64,000 nt of DNA from Chitinophaga sp. SYP-B3965. Its GTDB lineage: Bacteria; Bacteroidota; Bacteroidia; Chitinophagales; Chitinophagaceae. Both the position numbers and the translations under genes were made by a program. Positions 1 to 9,452 of the stretch are shown here, piece by piece. The stretch is taken from positions 1-64,000 of the forward strand of contig NZ_WJFD01000004.1 in the NCBI RefSeq assembly GCF_009647655.1, read 5' to 3'. How positions within the stretch are numbered: the first letter of the stretch is position 1; every line of letters begins with the position of its first letter. A model generated the notes under the pieces. The model saw nothing but the letters and a program-made list of their open reading frames with translations, was not told the origin of the DNA and searched no databases.

Positions 1-238
1 ATGAGATGGGGACTAATACACAACATGGGCCTCCAGCCCAGTCACTCACTTAGTTCACCCCATCTCTTTCCTTCAATTTAATCCATTATTTTATCCATAC
101 AAATCTAAAGGTCACTCACTTCGGCGGTTTTTTTACTACTGAACGGCAGCTTTGTTTAGTCTGTCTCAACTCTTGACATAGGGTCAGTGTTTGACTGAGG
201 TTTGTCCAGTCTTCGATAGCCGTATTTACTAATACTAA
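1..238. other. Non-coding left edge, no gene seen
   Basis: No convincing coding frame. The stretch holds an 11-bp direct repeat (GTCACTCACTT at 41-51 and 111-121, exactly 70 bp apart) and a 9-bp inverted repeat (GAGATGGGG at 3-11 with CCCCATCTC at 58-66). It could be the end of an untranslated region or a structured RNA that begins outside the window. Its function cannot be decided from what is visible. Confidence 0.4.
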
Positions 239-278
239 AGAAAAAGGCCGTCCTTTTCAGAACAGCCCCTTCCTTTTT
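239..278 (-). terminator. Terminator of the efflux operon
   Basis: Read on the minus strand just after the TolC gene, an imperfect hairpin (AAGG-GG-CTGT pairing with ACGGCCTT, a two-base bulge, roughly ten-base loop) is followed by a T-rich run. Position and polarity fit an intrinsic terminator for the adaptor-pump-TolC operon. Confidence 0.55.
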
Positions 279-291
279 AAGCAGGTATTAA

Positions 292-1617
292 TTATTTCAA
301 CAGCGTTCCTTTCAAACGCATTAACTCAGTTTCAGAGATCTTTGTATTATACCGCGCCTGGATCAAACGGTAAGCTGCCAGCTCCAGACTTTGCTGCGCT
401 TCTTTCAATTCCAGTGTGGTAGATACGCCCTGGCGGAAACGCTCCAACGCTACCATCACATTTTCCCTGGCGAGGTCCACACTTTCTTCTTCCAGCGTGA
501 GGGACATCTTATAGTACTCATAATCCTTAAAAGCATTCCGCAGGAAAAGGTTCACCTGTGATTGCTGATTATCTAAGGAGAGCTGCTGATATTGAATATC
601 CAGCTTTGCCGCCTTCACCTGCCGGTGTACGTTCAGACCATTGAAGATGGGCACGGTAGCAGAGAAGCCATAGTTAAAACCCTTATTCTGGTTAAACACC
701 GGGCTGAACTGGTTCACCGCAGCATTGGCCCTTGATTGAGAAAAGTTATAAGCAGAGTTGAAAGAGAGGATCGGAAAGAAATCTCCTTTCGCTTCCTTCA
801 AAGCAAGGCGGGAGATCTCCACGTTCTGTTTCGCCATCTGCAACTGCGGATTCGTCTGATACAGGTTTTCCTGGATCTCCCCAAAAGAAAGGGAGAGGTT
901 CACCGGAATAGTATCCAGCACATCGTAATTGGTACTTTCATCTGCAATGGCCAGTAACTGGTTGAGGGAAGCTTTGCTTTGCTCAATGGTTGTCTGCTGG
1001 CGAAGCCACATAGCACGTTGCGCATTGTAATCCACTTTTGCCTGCAGCCAGTCCGTTTTAGGCCCAAGCCCCGTCTGGAATTTGGCGTCACTCAGTTTCA
1101 CTCTTTCTTCAGAGATGCTCATCTGTTCTGCCAGTGCACGCAGCTGTTGTTTTTGTTGCGCAATGTTATAATAGCCATTGATGATAGCCGCGATCGTATT
1201 CTCCAACTGGTTCTTTACTCCCATCTCTCCTAAGATCTCAATAGCCTGGATACGCTGGCGGGTAGCAAACATCTTAAACCCGTCAAACAATGTCCAGTTA
1301 AGGTTTAGCGCTGCCTGGGCCTGCCGGTTTTTAATACCGCTGGTGTCCCGTTTAGTGCCATTACCAAACTCCTGTTTGGTGCCGGTGTTGGTCCATGTTT
1401 TTGATGCCGTTCCATTCAGGCGGGGAGCAAAAGCAAAGTTGGCATACGCATTATCATTGGCAGCAACAGCTGCGTCATTACGGGCTAGGCGGATGTCAAA
1501 GTTGTTCTTTAATCCCAGATCTATGGCCTGTTCCAGCGTAAGCACCTGTTGTGCTTTGGCGCCAGGTACAAGCAATAGTGAAATGATGCCGGCTAAAAAT
1601 ATTCTGATCAGTTTCAT
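292..1617 (-). CDS. TolC family outer membrane efflux protein
   Basis: 441 aa, the usual size for the family. A signal peptide covers about residues 1-22 (hydrophobic core ending in AKAQ). The rest shows the duplicated TolC layout: long helical stretches rich in Gln, Ala and Leu, alternating with short strand segments, for example the repeated ALKEAKGDFFP and ELKEAQQSLE type helices. Family members form the trimeric outer-membrane channel and periplasmic tunnel of tripartite pumps. It is the last gene of the operon, 18 bases after the RND pump gene, and is followed by a terminator. The family is clear; the substrate is unknown. Confidence 0.93.
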   Translation of the reverse strand: MKLIRIFLAGIISLLLVPGAKAQQVLTLEQAIDLGLKNNFDIRLARNDAAVAANDNAYANFAFAPRLNGTASKTWTNTGTKQEFGNGTKRDTSGIKNRQAQAALNLNWTLFDGFKMFATRQRIQAIEILGEMGVKNQLENTIAAIINGYYNIAQQKQQLRALAEQMSISEERVKLSDAKFQTGLGPKTDWLQAKVDYNAQRAMWLRQQTTIEQSKASLNQLLAIADESTNYDVLDTIPVNLSLSFGEIQENLYQTNPQLQMAKQNVEISRLALKEAKGDFFPILSFNSAYNFSQSRANAAVNQFSPVFNQNKGFNYGFSATVPIFNGLNVHRQVKAAKLDIQYQQLSLDNQQSQVNLFLRNAFKDYEYYKMSLTLEEESVDLARENVMVALERFRQGVSTTLELKEAQQSLELAAYRLIQARYNTKISETELMRLKGTLLK

Positions 1618-1635
1618 TGTATTGATTAATGATTC

Positions 1636-4600
1636 TTATGCATGTGCTGATGCGGCAGCCGCTTCCGGATTTTCCTGCAACAGCGCTTCTTCATATTCAA
1701 CATTCTTTTTTCTGCGGCTCAGGAAAGTATACATCGCCGGGATCACATATAAAGTGAGCACCAGGGAGAACATAATACCACCTACGATCACAATACCCAG
1801 CGGAATACGACTGGTAGCAGCAGCTCCAAGACTCATGGCAATGGGCAATGCACCTAAGGCCATGGCAAGGCTCGTCATGAGGATGGGGCGCAAACGCATC
1901 ACAGAACCTTCAATGGCAGAGGCCGCTTTTTCTTTACCCGCATCACGCATATGGTTGGCAAACTCCACAATGAGGATACCATTCTTCGTTACCAATCCTA
2001 TCAACATAATTACCCCGATCTGCGAGAAGATGTTCCATGTTTGACCAAACGCCCACAGGGAAAGTAATGCACCCGCAAATGCAAGCGGTACTGTTAACAT
2101 GATGATGAATGGATCTACCCAGCTTTCAAACTGAGCAGCCAGTACCAGGTAGATCAATACAAGTGCCAGCACCAATGCGAACATCGTATTGGAACCACTT
2201 TCCGCATAGTCACGGGAAGAACCGCTCAGTGCAGTTGCAAAAGATTCATCTATCAGTTTTTCTTTTTCCAGCTTATCATAAATGCTATTCATGGCCGCGA
2301 TGCCATCACCGATCGTTTTACCCGGAGCAAGGCCTGCAGAAATAGTAGCAGATTTCATCCGGTTAAAGTGGTAGATGATGGGCGGGCTTGTTTCTTCATT
2401 GATGGTAACGAGGTTATCCAGTTGTATGGGTTCACCACGGGAGTTACGTACATAAATACTTTGCAGATCTACAGGATCATCCCGGTCGTCCCGGAATACC
2501 TGGCCCATTACCTGGTATTGTTTACCATTACGGATAAAATATCCAAAGCGCCTGTTACTCAGTGCCAGTTGTAATGTAGAAGAAATGTCTTCCACGGAAA
2601 CACCTAATTCACTGGCTTTAGGACGATTGATCTGAATGCGTAATTCCGGTTTATTGAACTTAAGGTCCACATCCACACCCTGGAAAGTAGGATTGGCGTT
2701 GGCCTCATCCATAAAGCGGGGGATCACAGATGCCAGTTTATCAAAGTTCACATTCTGCAATACAAACGATACCGGCAAACCGCCACGACGGCCTACCTGG
2801 ATAGTTTGTTGTTCTATCGCAAATACTTTTCCCAGCGGGAATTTGTACATGTTCCTGTTCACCATATCCACGATCTGCTTCTGAGAGCGGCTCCTTTCCT
2901 TTGGTTCCGGTAAGGTCACAAATATAAAGGCCGTATTCACAGAACCACCACCAGAAAAGCCAGGTGCTGTAACAGACATGATGATCTGCTTTTCCGGAAT
3001 GGAGTCCAGCAGAAAATCTACCAGGCTATTCACATATTTATCCATCGCATCGTAGGAAGTTCCTTCCGGTGCGGTAACAGATAAACGGAAAGAGTTCCTG
3101 TCTTCCATCGGCGCCAGTTCTGATTGCAGCGTAGTGAACAGCCAGTAGATCATACCTAAGCAGACCAGGATGATCACAACCGCCATCGCTTTCACCTTCA
3201 TAAATGCGGAGAGCGACTTCTGGTAACTACTTTCCATCCATTGGAAGAAAGGTTCTGTTTTTTCATAGAACCAGGAGTGTTTATGTGTTTTATGTGCCAG
3301 CTTAACGTTGAGCACAGGGGTGAGCGTTAAGGATACAAATGCAGAGATCAATACCGCGCCAGCTACCACGATCCCAAACTCCCGAAACAAACTTCCCACA
3401 AAACCCTGTAAGAAGATGATGGGTAAGAATACGAAAGCGAGTGTGATGGAAGTGGCAATTACCGCAAAGAAGATCTCTTCAGATCCTTCCTTCGCTGCAC
3501 GCATCCGTGGTAAACCCGCTTCAATCTTTTTATAGATGTTCTCCGTTACCACAATACCATCATCCACCACCAGCCCCGTTGCCAGTACAATGGCCAAAAG
3601 AGTGAGGATGTTGATGGTAAAACCACAGACGTACATGATAAAGAAGGCACCGATCAATGATACCGGGATATCCAGGATAGGCCGCAAAGCCATCAGCCAG
3701 TCACGGAAGAAGAGGTATACGATCAGGATCACGAGCACTAATGCAATGATCAGTGTTTCCTGTACTTCGTGAATACTTTTCTTAATGAAAGCAGTATTAT
3801 CTATCCCGATGTTCAGGCTAAAATCGTCTGGTATCTCTTTTTTAAGATGTTCATACCGTTTGTAGAATTCTTCTGAGATGGCCACATAGTTAGCACCAGG
3901 CTGAGGGATCAATCCCAATGCAATTTGTGCTATACCGGATTCCTTCAGCTGCGTTTCTTCATTTTCCGGTCCCAGTACAGCCTGCCCAACATCCCGGAGC
4001 CTTACTACAGCACCGTTCACATTCTTAATGATCAGGTTATTGAATTCATCTTCCGTATCCAGCCGTCCGAAAGTACGTACCGTTAACTCTGTGGAGTTTC
4101 CTGCAATTTTACCGGAAGGTAATTCCACGTTCTCTTTTGTGAGCGCGTCCTGCACATCCCCTGGTGTGAGGCTGTAAGCAGATAATTTGGAAGGGTCCAT
4201 CCATATGCGCATGGCATATTTCTTTTCACCCATGATCTGGATAGAACTTACACCCGGAATAGTTTGTAATTTTTCCAGCAGTACGTTGGTAGCATATTCC
4301 GTTATTTCCAGCTGATTACGCGTATTACTCTGCACCGTCATCGAAATGATGTTATCAGAGTTGGCATCTGCCTTAGAAACTACTGGTGGTGCTTCCAGGT
4401 CAGGAGGAAGATTTCGTTGTGCCTGGGAAACTTTATCCCGCACATCGTTCGTAGCCGCTTCCAGGTCTTCTCCCAGTTCAAATTCCACCGTAATATTACT
4501 ACTACCCTGGCTGCTGAGCGAAGAGATATTTTTGATCCCGGCCACACCATTGATAGCTTTCTCCAGTGTTTCCGTGATCTGTGTTTCAATGATATCCGAA

Positions 4601-4764
4601 TTGGCGCCACCATAAGAGGTACGCACATTCACAACCGGAGGATCGATGGCCGGGAAATCCCGCACCCCCAGGAAAGTGTAACCCACAAGGCCGAAGATCA
4701 CAATGATGATATTCATCACAATTGCCAGCACCGGCCGCTTGAGCGATATGGAAGGTAAACTCAT
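1636..4764 (-). CDS. RND efflux transporter permease (HAE1/AcrB-like)
   Basis: 1042 aa, full length for a hydrophobe/amphiphile-efflux RND pump. The N-terminal segment has the typical RPVLAIVMNIIIVIFG first membrane helix. Two periplasmic loops of about 300 residues alternate with two six-helix membrane blocks. The proton-relay aspartate pair of TM4 is present (GLVVDDGIVV, D401/D402). Together with the adaptor upstream and TolC downstream it would pump drugs, detergents or other amphiphiles out of the inner membrane and periplasm using the proton gradient. ATG start, 20 bases after the adaptor stop. No local regulator is adjacent, so control is not evident from the sequence. Confidence 0.95.
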   Translation of the reverse strand: MSLPSISLKRPVLAIVMNIIIVIFGLVGYTFLGVRDFPAIDPPVVNVRTSYGGANSDIIETQITETLEKAINGVAGIKNISSLSSQGSSNITVEFELGEDLEAATNDVRDKVSQAQRNLPPDLEAPPVVSKADANSDNIISMTVQSNTRNQLEITEYATNVLLEKLQTIPGVSSIQIMGEKKYAMRIWMDPSKLSAYSLTPGDVQDALTKENVELPSGKIAGNSTELTVRTFGRLDTEDEFNNLIIKNVNGAVVRLRDVGQAVLGPENEETQLKESGIAQIALGLIPQPGANYVAISEEFYKRYEHLKKEIPDDFSLNIGIDNTAFIKKSIHEVQETLIIALVLVILIVYLFFRDWLMALRPILDIPVSLIGAFFIMYVCGFTINILTLLAIVLATGLVVDDGIVVTENIYKKIEAGLPRMRAAKEGSEEIFFAVIATSITLAFVFLPIIFLQGFVGSLFREFGIVVAGAVLISAFVSLTLTPVLNVKLAHKTHKHSWFYEKTEPFFQWMESSYQKSLSAFMKVKAMAVVIILVCLGMIYWLFTTLQSELAPMEDRNSFRLSVTAPEGTSYDAMDKYVNSLVDFLLDSIPEKQIIMSVTAPGFSGGGSVNTAFIFVTLPEPKERSRSQKQIVDMVNRNMYKFPLGKVFAIEQQTIQVGRRGGLPVSFVLQNVNFDKLASVIPRFMDEANANPTFQGVDVDLKFNKPELRIQINRPKASELGVSVEDISSTLQLALSNRRFGYFIRNGKQYQVMGQVFRDDRDDPVDLQSIYVRNSRGEPIQLDNLVTINEETSPPIIYHFNRMKSATISAGLAPGKTIGDGIAAMNSIYDKLEKEKLIDESFATALSGSSRDYAESGSNTMFALVLALVLIYLVLAAQFESWVDPFIIMLTVPLAFAGALLSLWAFGQTWNIFSQIGVIMLIGLVTKNGILIVEFANHMRDAGKEKAASAIEGSVMRLRPILMTSLAMALGALPIAMSLGAAATSRIPLGIVIVGGIMFSLVLTLYVIPAMYTFLSRRKKNVEYEEALLQENPEAAAASAHA

Positions 4765-4784
4765 GTTAATATTTTTGCGTTGTT

Positions 4785-5864
4785 CTACTGTACCTTATTG
4801 TACTTAAAAGGAGAACCGGGTTTTAATTGAAGAATACCACTTGTGATAACTGTATCGCCTATCTGAAGTCCACTTAAGATCTCCACATTACTTTCATTCC
4901 GGGAACCGGTTTCCACGATCACGAATTTGGCCCTTCCGCTGTCTGCCACGATCACCTGTTTATTACGGGTGCCGGGGATCACTGCCTGAGAGGGGATCAT
5001 GATGGCTTTCGGTTTATCTTTTAAACGGATAGAAGTTTTAGCGAAAGAACCGGGGAACAGTTTGCCGGAAGGGTTTGGCACCAAAGCACGGATCATCACA
5101 CTACGTGTGGCCAGATCTATCTTTGGGTCTATGGCATAAATGGTGCCTTTATATTTTGATGTATCACCTGTTACCGTGAAAGTCACCGGCTCTCCTTTAC
5201 GGATAGCATTCTTGTATTTTTCAGGCGCCGCAAAATCTATTTTTAAAGGATTGAGCTGTTGCAAGGTGGTCATAATAGTAGCCGGACTCACAATAGCACC
5301 TTCACTCACATTCCTTAAACCCAGCGTTCCACTGAAAGGAGCACGGATCTCAGTTTTCTGCAATTGTGCCCTGTTAAATTCAATATCTGCTCCGTAAGCA
5401 CTCACCTGGTTGCTGGTAACATCCACATCCTGCTGACTGATACCATTGATCTTCAACAGTTGTTGCTGGCGGGAGAGGGTGGTTTTGGATAATTCACGTT
5501 GTAATTCCAGTTTACGGATCTGTGCAGTGATATCTCCGTCATATATCTTAACAAGGAGGGCACCTTTACTTACGGTTGTTCCTTCTTTAAAATAGATATT
5601 GGTGATCCTGCCGGTGATTTCCGGTTTCAATTCCACTTCTTCATTACTCTGCAATGTACCGCTGGCTTCAATGGCTTCATCTAAAACAACGGGTTGAACA
5701 ACATAAGCATCTGCGAGAATGGGTTTTCCTGCGCCGCGACCTGCTGCTTTTGGCGGACCGGCGGGTTCCTTGGGTTCACTCTTAGCGACCATTTTGTACA
5801 CAAAAAAACCGGCTACCGCCAGGATTAGGAATAATAGAACGATTCTTAAGGTCTTATTGCGCAT
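4785..5864 (-). CDS. RND efflux periplasmic adaptor (membrane fusion protein)
   Basis: 359 aa. One N-terminal membrane anchor (about residues 8-25) precedes the adaptor core: a first lipoyl half (EEVELKPEITGRITNIYFKEG), a short alpha-hairpin, a second lipoyl half with the typical EIRAPFSGTLGLRNVSEGA, a beta-barrel region and a C-terminal membrane-proximal domain. Family members bridge the RND pump and the TolC channel. It is the first gene of a three-gene minus-strand operon and is divergent from acpP across a 478-bp gap. The short hairpin and lack of a Cys lipobox indicate a membrane-anchored, not lipid-anchored, adaptor. Confidence 0.93.
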   Translation of the reverse strand: MRNKTLRIVLLFLILAVAGFFVYKMVAKSEPKEPAGPPKAAGRGAGKPILADAYVVQPVVLDEAIEASGTLQSNEEVELKPEITGRITNIYFKEGTTVSKGALLVKIYDGDITAQIRKLELQRELSKTTLSRQQQLLKINGISQQDVDVTSNQVSAYGADIEFNRAQLQKTEIRAPFSGTLGLRNVSEGAIVSPATIMTTLQQLNPLKIDFAAPEKYKNAIRKGEPVTFTVTGDTSKYKGTIYAIDPKIDLATRSVMIRALVPNPSGKLFPGSFAKTSIRLKDKPKAIMIPSQAVIPGTRNKQVIVADSGRAKFVIVETGSRNESNVEILSGLQIGDTVITSGILQLKPGSPFKYNKVQ

Positions 5865-6300
5865 GATTAAATAAATATATTGTTTAGCTGGATTTCCTTT
5901 TCTGATTCAATTGCACGTGATCTGCGCCCATATGCAAGTTACGGTTTAGCCGCTGCACAAAATAGCGGCTAAAATTAATTATTGGACGTCAAGCGGACCC
6001 GGTTCCGGTTTTAAATGTGGTTAAGTGGTGCTATAAATGTTTGAATGGTCAACTTGTATGTCATAACATCTATAGTCCTAAAAGGGGGGTATAAGGATGC
6101 TTATACAATATATAATGGTGTATAATCGAGCAAAAGACGGTAAAAAGGAGAGCTGACATAAGGAATTTCACGTATATCGAAACCCGTTAAACAACCTCTC
6201 ATCCCGCCACAAGGGCCATTCGTGAGGGATTTGGGGACATTGCCAAATTGGAAAATCTCCGTTAAAATTTGACTATGGTCTTGGCAATTCAATAAATATT
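5865..6300. other. Divergent intergenic region, efflux operon / acpP
   Basis: About 440 bases without a credible gene. It must hold the efflux-operon promoter (minus strand), which could not be pinned to a consensus. One copy of the short element AAGGGGGGTAT lies at 6082-6092; two inverted copies occur at 8.6-8.8 kb. The small reading frames here have no recognisable protein character. Confidence 0.5.
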
Positions 6301-6309
6301 ATATTTTTG
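6281..6309 (+). promoter_or_regulatory. acpP promoter (Bacteroidota type)
   Basis: TTG at 6281-6283, an 18-base spacer and TATTTTTG at 6302-6309 match the Bacteroidota sigma-ABfr consensus (TTG/TTTG, about 19-21, TAnnTTTG), with a spacer one base short. The predicted start of transcription is near 6315, leaving a leader of about 28 bases before the acpP ATG. Confidence 0.65.
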
Positions 6310-6342
6310 CAGTCAAGTTTTAAACCAAAAACACTTAAAATT

Positions 6343-6579
6343 ATGTCAGACATTGCATCAAGAGTTAAAAAGATCATTATTGACAAATTAGGCGTTGACG
6401 AGGCCGAGGTAACTCCTGAAGCCAGCTTTACCAACGACTTAGGCGCTGACTCTTTGGATACTGTAGAACTGATCATGGAATTCGAAAAAGAATTCAATAT
6501 CTCCATTCCTGACGAACAAGCAGAGACTATCACCACTGTTGGCCAGGCAGTAGCTTACCTGGAAGAACACGTAAAATAA
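6343..6579 (+). CDS. acpP: Acyl carrier protein
   Basis: 78 aa, acidic, with the phosphopantetheine attachment motif GADSLDTVEL (Ser37). It carries growing acyl chains as thioesters during type II fatty acid synthesis in the cytoplasm. The frame is open back to a TTG at 6307, but the conserved ACP start (MSDIASRVKKII) is at the ATG at 6343, downstream of a good promoter. The following gene, fabF, is 23 bases away, the common acpP-fabF pairing, and rnc follows. Confidence 0.97.
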   Translation: MSDIASRVKKIIIDKLGVDEAEVTPEASFTNDLGADSLDTVELIMEFEKEFNISIPDEQAETITTVGQAVAYLEEHVK

Positions 6580-6602
6580 TCCAACTAATCAGAACTGTTT
6601 TA

Positions 6603-7856
6603 ATGCAACCAAGACGAGTAGTCGTTACAGGTTTAGGCGCGCTGACACCGCTCGGCAATTCCGTTGATGCCTTTTGGCAGGGATTGGCGAACGGTGTATC
6701 CGGCGCTGACTTCATCAAGCAGTTCGACGCTGCCAAATTCAAAACCCGCTTCGCCTGCGAGCTTAAGAACTTCGATCCTACTCAATTCATGGATAAGAAG
6801 GATGCCCGCAAGATGGATCCCTTCACCCAAACAGCCGTTATTGCAGCCGATGAGGCAATTGCCGATGCAAAGATCGATCGCAATTCCGTGGATGTAGATC
6901 GCGTTGGGGTGATTTGGGGTACGGGGGTTGGAGGTATGATCAACTTCAGCCACGAGCTGAAGGAATTCTTTGCAGGAGACGGAACCCCGAGGTTTAGTCC
7001 TTTTCTGATCACCCGCCTTATTTTGGATATTGCCGCAGGGCATATATCCATCAGGCATGGTTTCAGGGGACCAAACTTTTCTGTGGTTTCCGCTTGTGCT
7101 TCCGCTACTAACGCTATTATTGATGCGATGTACCATATCAGATGGGGCAAAGCAGATGTAATCATTACCGGAGGATCTGAAAACATCATCAATGAACCTT
7201 GTGTTGGCGGATTTAACGCCATGAAGGCTTTGAGTGAAAGGAACGATGATCCTAAAACGGCTTCCAGGCCTTTTGATCTGGACCGTGATGGTTTTGTAAT
7301 GGGCGAAGGTGCAGGAGCGCTTGTTCTGGAAAGTTATGAACATGCCATGGCACGCGGTGCAAAGATCTATGCAGAATTAGCAGGAGGTGGCGCTACCGCA
7401 GATGCACATCACATTTCTGCTCCCCATCCGGAAGGCCTGGGAGCTTTTAATGTAATGAAATCTGCACTCAACGACGCAGGAATGAAACCGGAAGACATTG
7501 ATTACATCAATGTTCACGGAACTTCCACTCCCCTGGGAGACGTTGCCGAAGTGAAGGCTGTACAACAGGTATTTGGAGAAGCAGCATTTAAGCTGAATAT
7601 CAGTTCCACTAAATCCATGACCGGCCACTTATTAGGGGCTGCAGGAGCAGTGGAGTCTATAACCGTTATCAAGAGCATTATTGAAGGCCTCGTACCACCC
7701 ACCATTAACCACTTCACGGACGATCCCCAATTGGACGCCAGGTTGAACTTTACTTTCAATGTTGCCCAAAAACGCGAAGTAAGAGCTGCCCTCAGCAATA
7801 CTTTCGGTTTTGGTGGACACAATGCCTCCGTTATTTTCAAAAAATTTGTTCCTTGA
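6603..7856 (+). CDS. fabF: Beta-ketoacyl-ACP synthase II
   Basis: 417 aa, the expected length. The catalytic triad of the condensing enzymes is intact: Cys165 in SACASATN, His305 in VHGTSTPLGD and His342 in KSMTGHLLGAAG. It condenses malonyl-ACP with acyl-ACP in fatty acid elongation. It is placed directly after acpP, and rnc begins at or slightly before its stop codon, so the three genes are probably co-transcribed. Confidence 0.97.
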   Translation: MQPRRVVVTGLGALTPLGNSVDAFWQGLANGVSGADFIKQFDAAKFKTRFACELKNFDPTQFMDKKDARKMDPFTQTAVIAADEAIADAKIDRNSVDVDRVGVIWGTGVGGMINFSHELKEFFAGDGTPRFSPFLITRLILDIAAGHISIRHGFRGPNFSVVSACASATNAIIDAMYHIRWGKADVIITGGSENIINEPCVGGFNAMKALSERNDDPKTASRPFDLDRDGFVMGEGAGALVLESYEHAMARGAKIYAELAGGGATADAHHISAPHPEGLGAFNVMKSALNDAGMKPEDIDYINVHGTSTPLGDVAEVKAVQQVFGEAAFKLNISSTKSMTGHLLGAAGAVESITVIKSIIEGLVPPTINHFTDDPQLDARLNFTFNVAQKREVRAALSNTFGFGGHNASVIFKKFVP

Positions 7857-7860
7857 TTGT

Positions 7861-8589
7861 GTGAAAATACTTCCAGGATTTCTATATAAGCTCATCTACG
7901 GGAAAAGGCAACTTTATAAAGACCTGTACAATTTACTCGGGTTTCACCCTGGTAACCTGGCTTTATATGAAGTAGCCTTGAGCCATCGTTCCAGCAAAGA
8001 GAAATTTCTCGAAAGCAACGAACGACTGGAGTACCTCGGTGATGCCATATTGGGAGCAATTATCGGAGACTATCTTTTCAAAAAATACCCCTACAAAACA
8101 GAAGGTTACCTCACTGAAATGCGGTCAAAGATCGTGAACCGGCAACAGCTCAATGATATTGCTATCAAAATGGGCTTGCGTAAACTCACTATCTACGATA
8201 AGTACAACAGTTTCTTAAAGATCAGCCAGATCTTTGGGAATACGTTGGAAGCATTGGTAGGAGCCGTTTACCTGGATAAAGGGTATAATCAAACCAAACA
8301 GTTCGTACACAAACGCCTGCTGGTTCCATACATTGATCTGGAAACGCTGGAGTCTGTGGAAATGAACCACAAGAACAAACTCTATGGCTGGGCTAACAAA
8401 AATGGCAAGACCCTGGAGTTTGAACTGATAGAAGAACAAATGGATAATGGCCGCCGTATTTTCACAGTGGGCGCCATGCTGAATGGTGAACTCATTTGCA
8501 CCGGTAAAGCTTTCAATAAAAAAGATGCCAGCCAGATTGCAGCTTCCCAGGCTATAGAACTGCTGGGCATTGGAACAGATGATAAATAG
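7861..8589 (+). CDS. rnc: Ribonuclease III
   Basis: About 242 aa from the GTG at 7861. The RNase III signature NERLEYLGDAILGA lies near residue 50, followed by the catalytic-domain helices and a C-terminal double-stranded-RNA-binding domain (KNKLYGWANKNGKTLEFEL to the end). It cleaves double-stranded RNA in rRNA and mRNA processing. The frame is open further upstream, with an ATG at 7822 and a TTG at 7810 that would overlap fabF. The GTG was preferred because it gives the usual short N-terminal segment before the conserved LLGF motif. The ATG at 7822 remains a real alternative. Confidence 0.93.
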   Translation: MKILPGFLYKLIYGKRQLYKDLYNLLGFHPGNLALYEVALSHRSSKEKFLESNERLEYLGDAILGAIIGDYLFKKYPYKTEGYLTEMRSKIVNRQQLNDIAIKMGLRKLTIYDKYNSFLKISQIFGNTLEALVGAVYLDKGYNQTKQFVHKRLLVPYIDLETLESVEMNHKNKLYGWANKNGKTLEFELIEEQMDNGRRIFTVGAMLNGELICTGKAFNKKDASQIAASQAIELLGIGTDDK

Positions 8590-8627
8590 GAGGTGGGCGT
8601 TTTTAAAACATCTTTACCTGCTACGTT

Positions 8628-8798
8628 AAAAAAATACCCCCCTTAAATTCTCTACTGGCTACTTCGATCTCATTTTTCCCCTCAGAGTTAGGGGAGGTAG
8701 AGTCTTTTTATTTTTTATGTCAATTTCACCTCAGAGCCAGGGAGTATGTCTTTTATATTTCATTTCTAAAAAAAAAGAATACCCCCCTTTACTCTCTG
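8628..8798. repeat. Duplicated C-tract element
   Basis: Two copies of an element, AATACCCCCCTT at 8633-8644 and 8778-8789, are each followed by a similar CTCT-CTGCTACTT-like stretch. Between them the string CTCAGAG occurs twice (8701 region and about 8733). The second copy abuts the stop codon of the next gene. The inverted form occurs once more at 6082-6092. It looks like a decayed tandem duplication. No function is evident. Confidence 0.4.
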
Positions 8799-9401
8799 CT
8801 ACTTAGACTTCACATCCAACCTTAAAATAGTCCTCAACTTCTCCATTGCTGTTTTGGAAGGATCTGTTATATACAGCTCATGATGTGGCCCGCATATATC
8901 CAGGTTATGTAATTTGATATAGGCCAGCAACTTCTCAATAGTGGGCAATTCATCATGGTAAGAGCCGGTATGTAAGATCTGCACAGCCAATGTACCAGGA
9001 AAATGTTCAAAGTGTAATTCATCCAGGTGGGCAAGTTTCTTGTTGCCAGCCAGCGCTGCTGCTTGCGTAAAATCATTCTTTGAAACAAAGTCCGGCAGCT
9101 GTATGCGCAGTTTCCACTGCCATTCATGCATCGGAGCCGCATTTACCTGTGCACCACTCTCCGTCCACCAAAAACCTTCCAGGTTGGCTACTTTGAAGTC
9201 TTTATCCTGCAGTTTGTTGATCTTTTTGATGTTGTACGCGGTGGCATACAACGCTTTTACTTTTGCATTGAACAGCGCGGAATTAGGATCGCCATCACCT
9301 TCAATGGTAATGAAGTTTGCAGCAGCAATCGTAACGATCTCCGGAGTGGCTTTCGCGCGATAATATTGTTTCTGTTCTTTGGCGAGGTCTGTCTTTTGCA
9401 T
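8799..9401 (-). CDS. GyrI-like domain protein
   Basis: 200 aa. It resembles the GyrI-like small-molecule-binding family: an N-terminal YYRAKATPEIVTI segment followed by the typical FITIEGDGDPN and a long central part containing LEGFWW and a late HTGSYHDELPTIEKLLAYI motif. Such proteins bind or hydrolyse small hydrophobic ligands, but the role of stand-alone members is poorly defined. It lies 51 bases downstream of a WYL regulator on the same strand, so the regulator may control it. Confidence 0.82.
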   Translation of the reverse strand: MQKTDLAKEQKQYYRAKATPEIVTIAAANFITIEGDGDPNSALFNAKVKALYATAYNIKKINKLQDKDFKVANLEGFWWTESGAQVNAAPMHEWQWKLRIQLPDFVSKNDFTQAAALAGNKKLAHLDELHFEHFPGTLAVQILHTGSYHDELPTIEKLLAYIKLHNLDICGPHHELYITDPSKTAMEKLRTILRLDVKSK

Positions 9402-9452
9402 ATGTTGTTAGTTTATACAACAAAGAAAAGACGGGGTAGTGACAACATTATG

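Noticed and set aside
3..121. The direct and inverted repeats at the left edge as a mobile-element end
   Set aside because: No transposase, no target-site duplication and too little flanking sequence inside the window.
1178..2044. A 288-codon plus-strand frame antisense to the TolC and RND genes
   Set aside because: It spans the ends of two real minus-strand genes, has no domain character and mirrors their codon pattern.
6633..7343. A 236-codon minus-strand frame antisense to fabF
   Set aside because: fabF has all catalytic residues on the plus strand; the antisense frame shows no recognisable domain.
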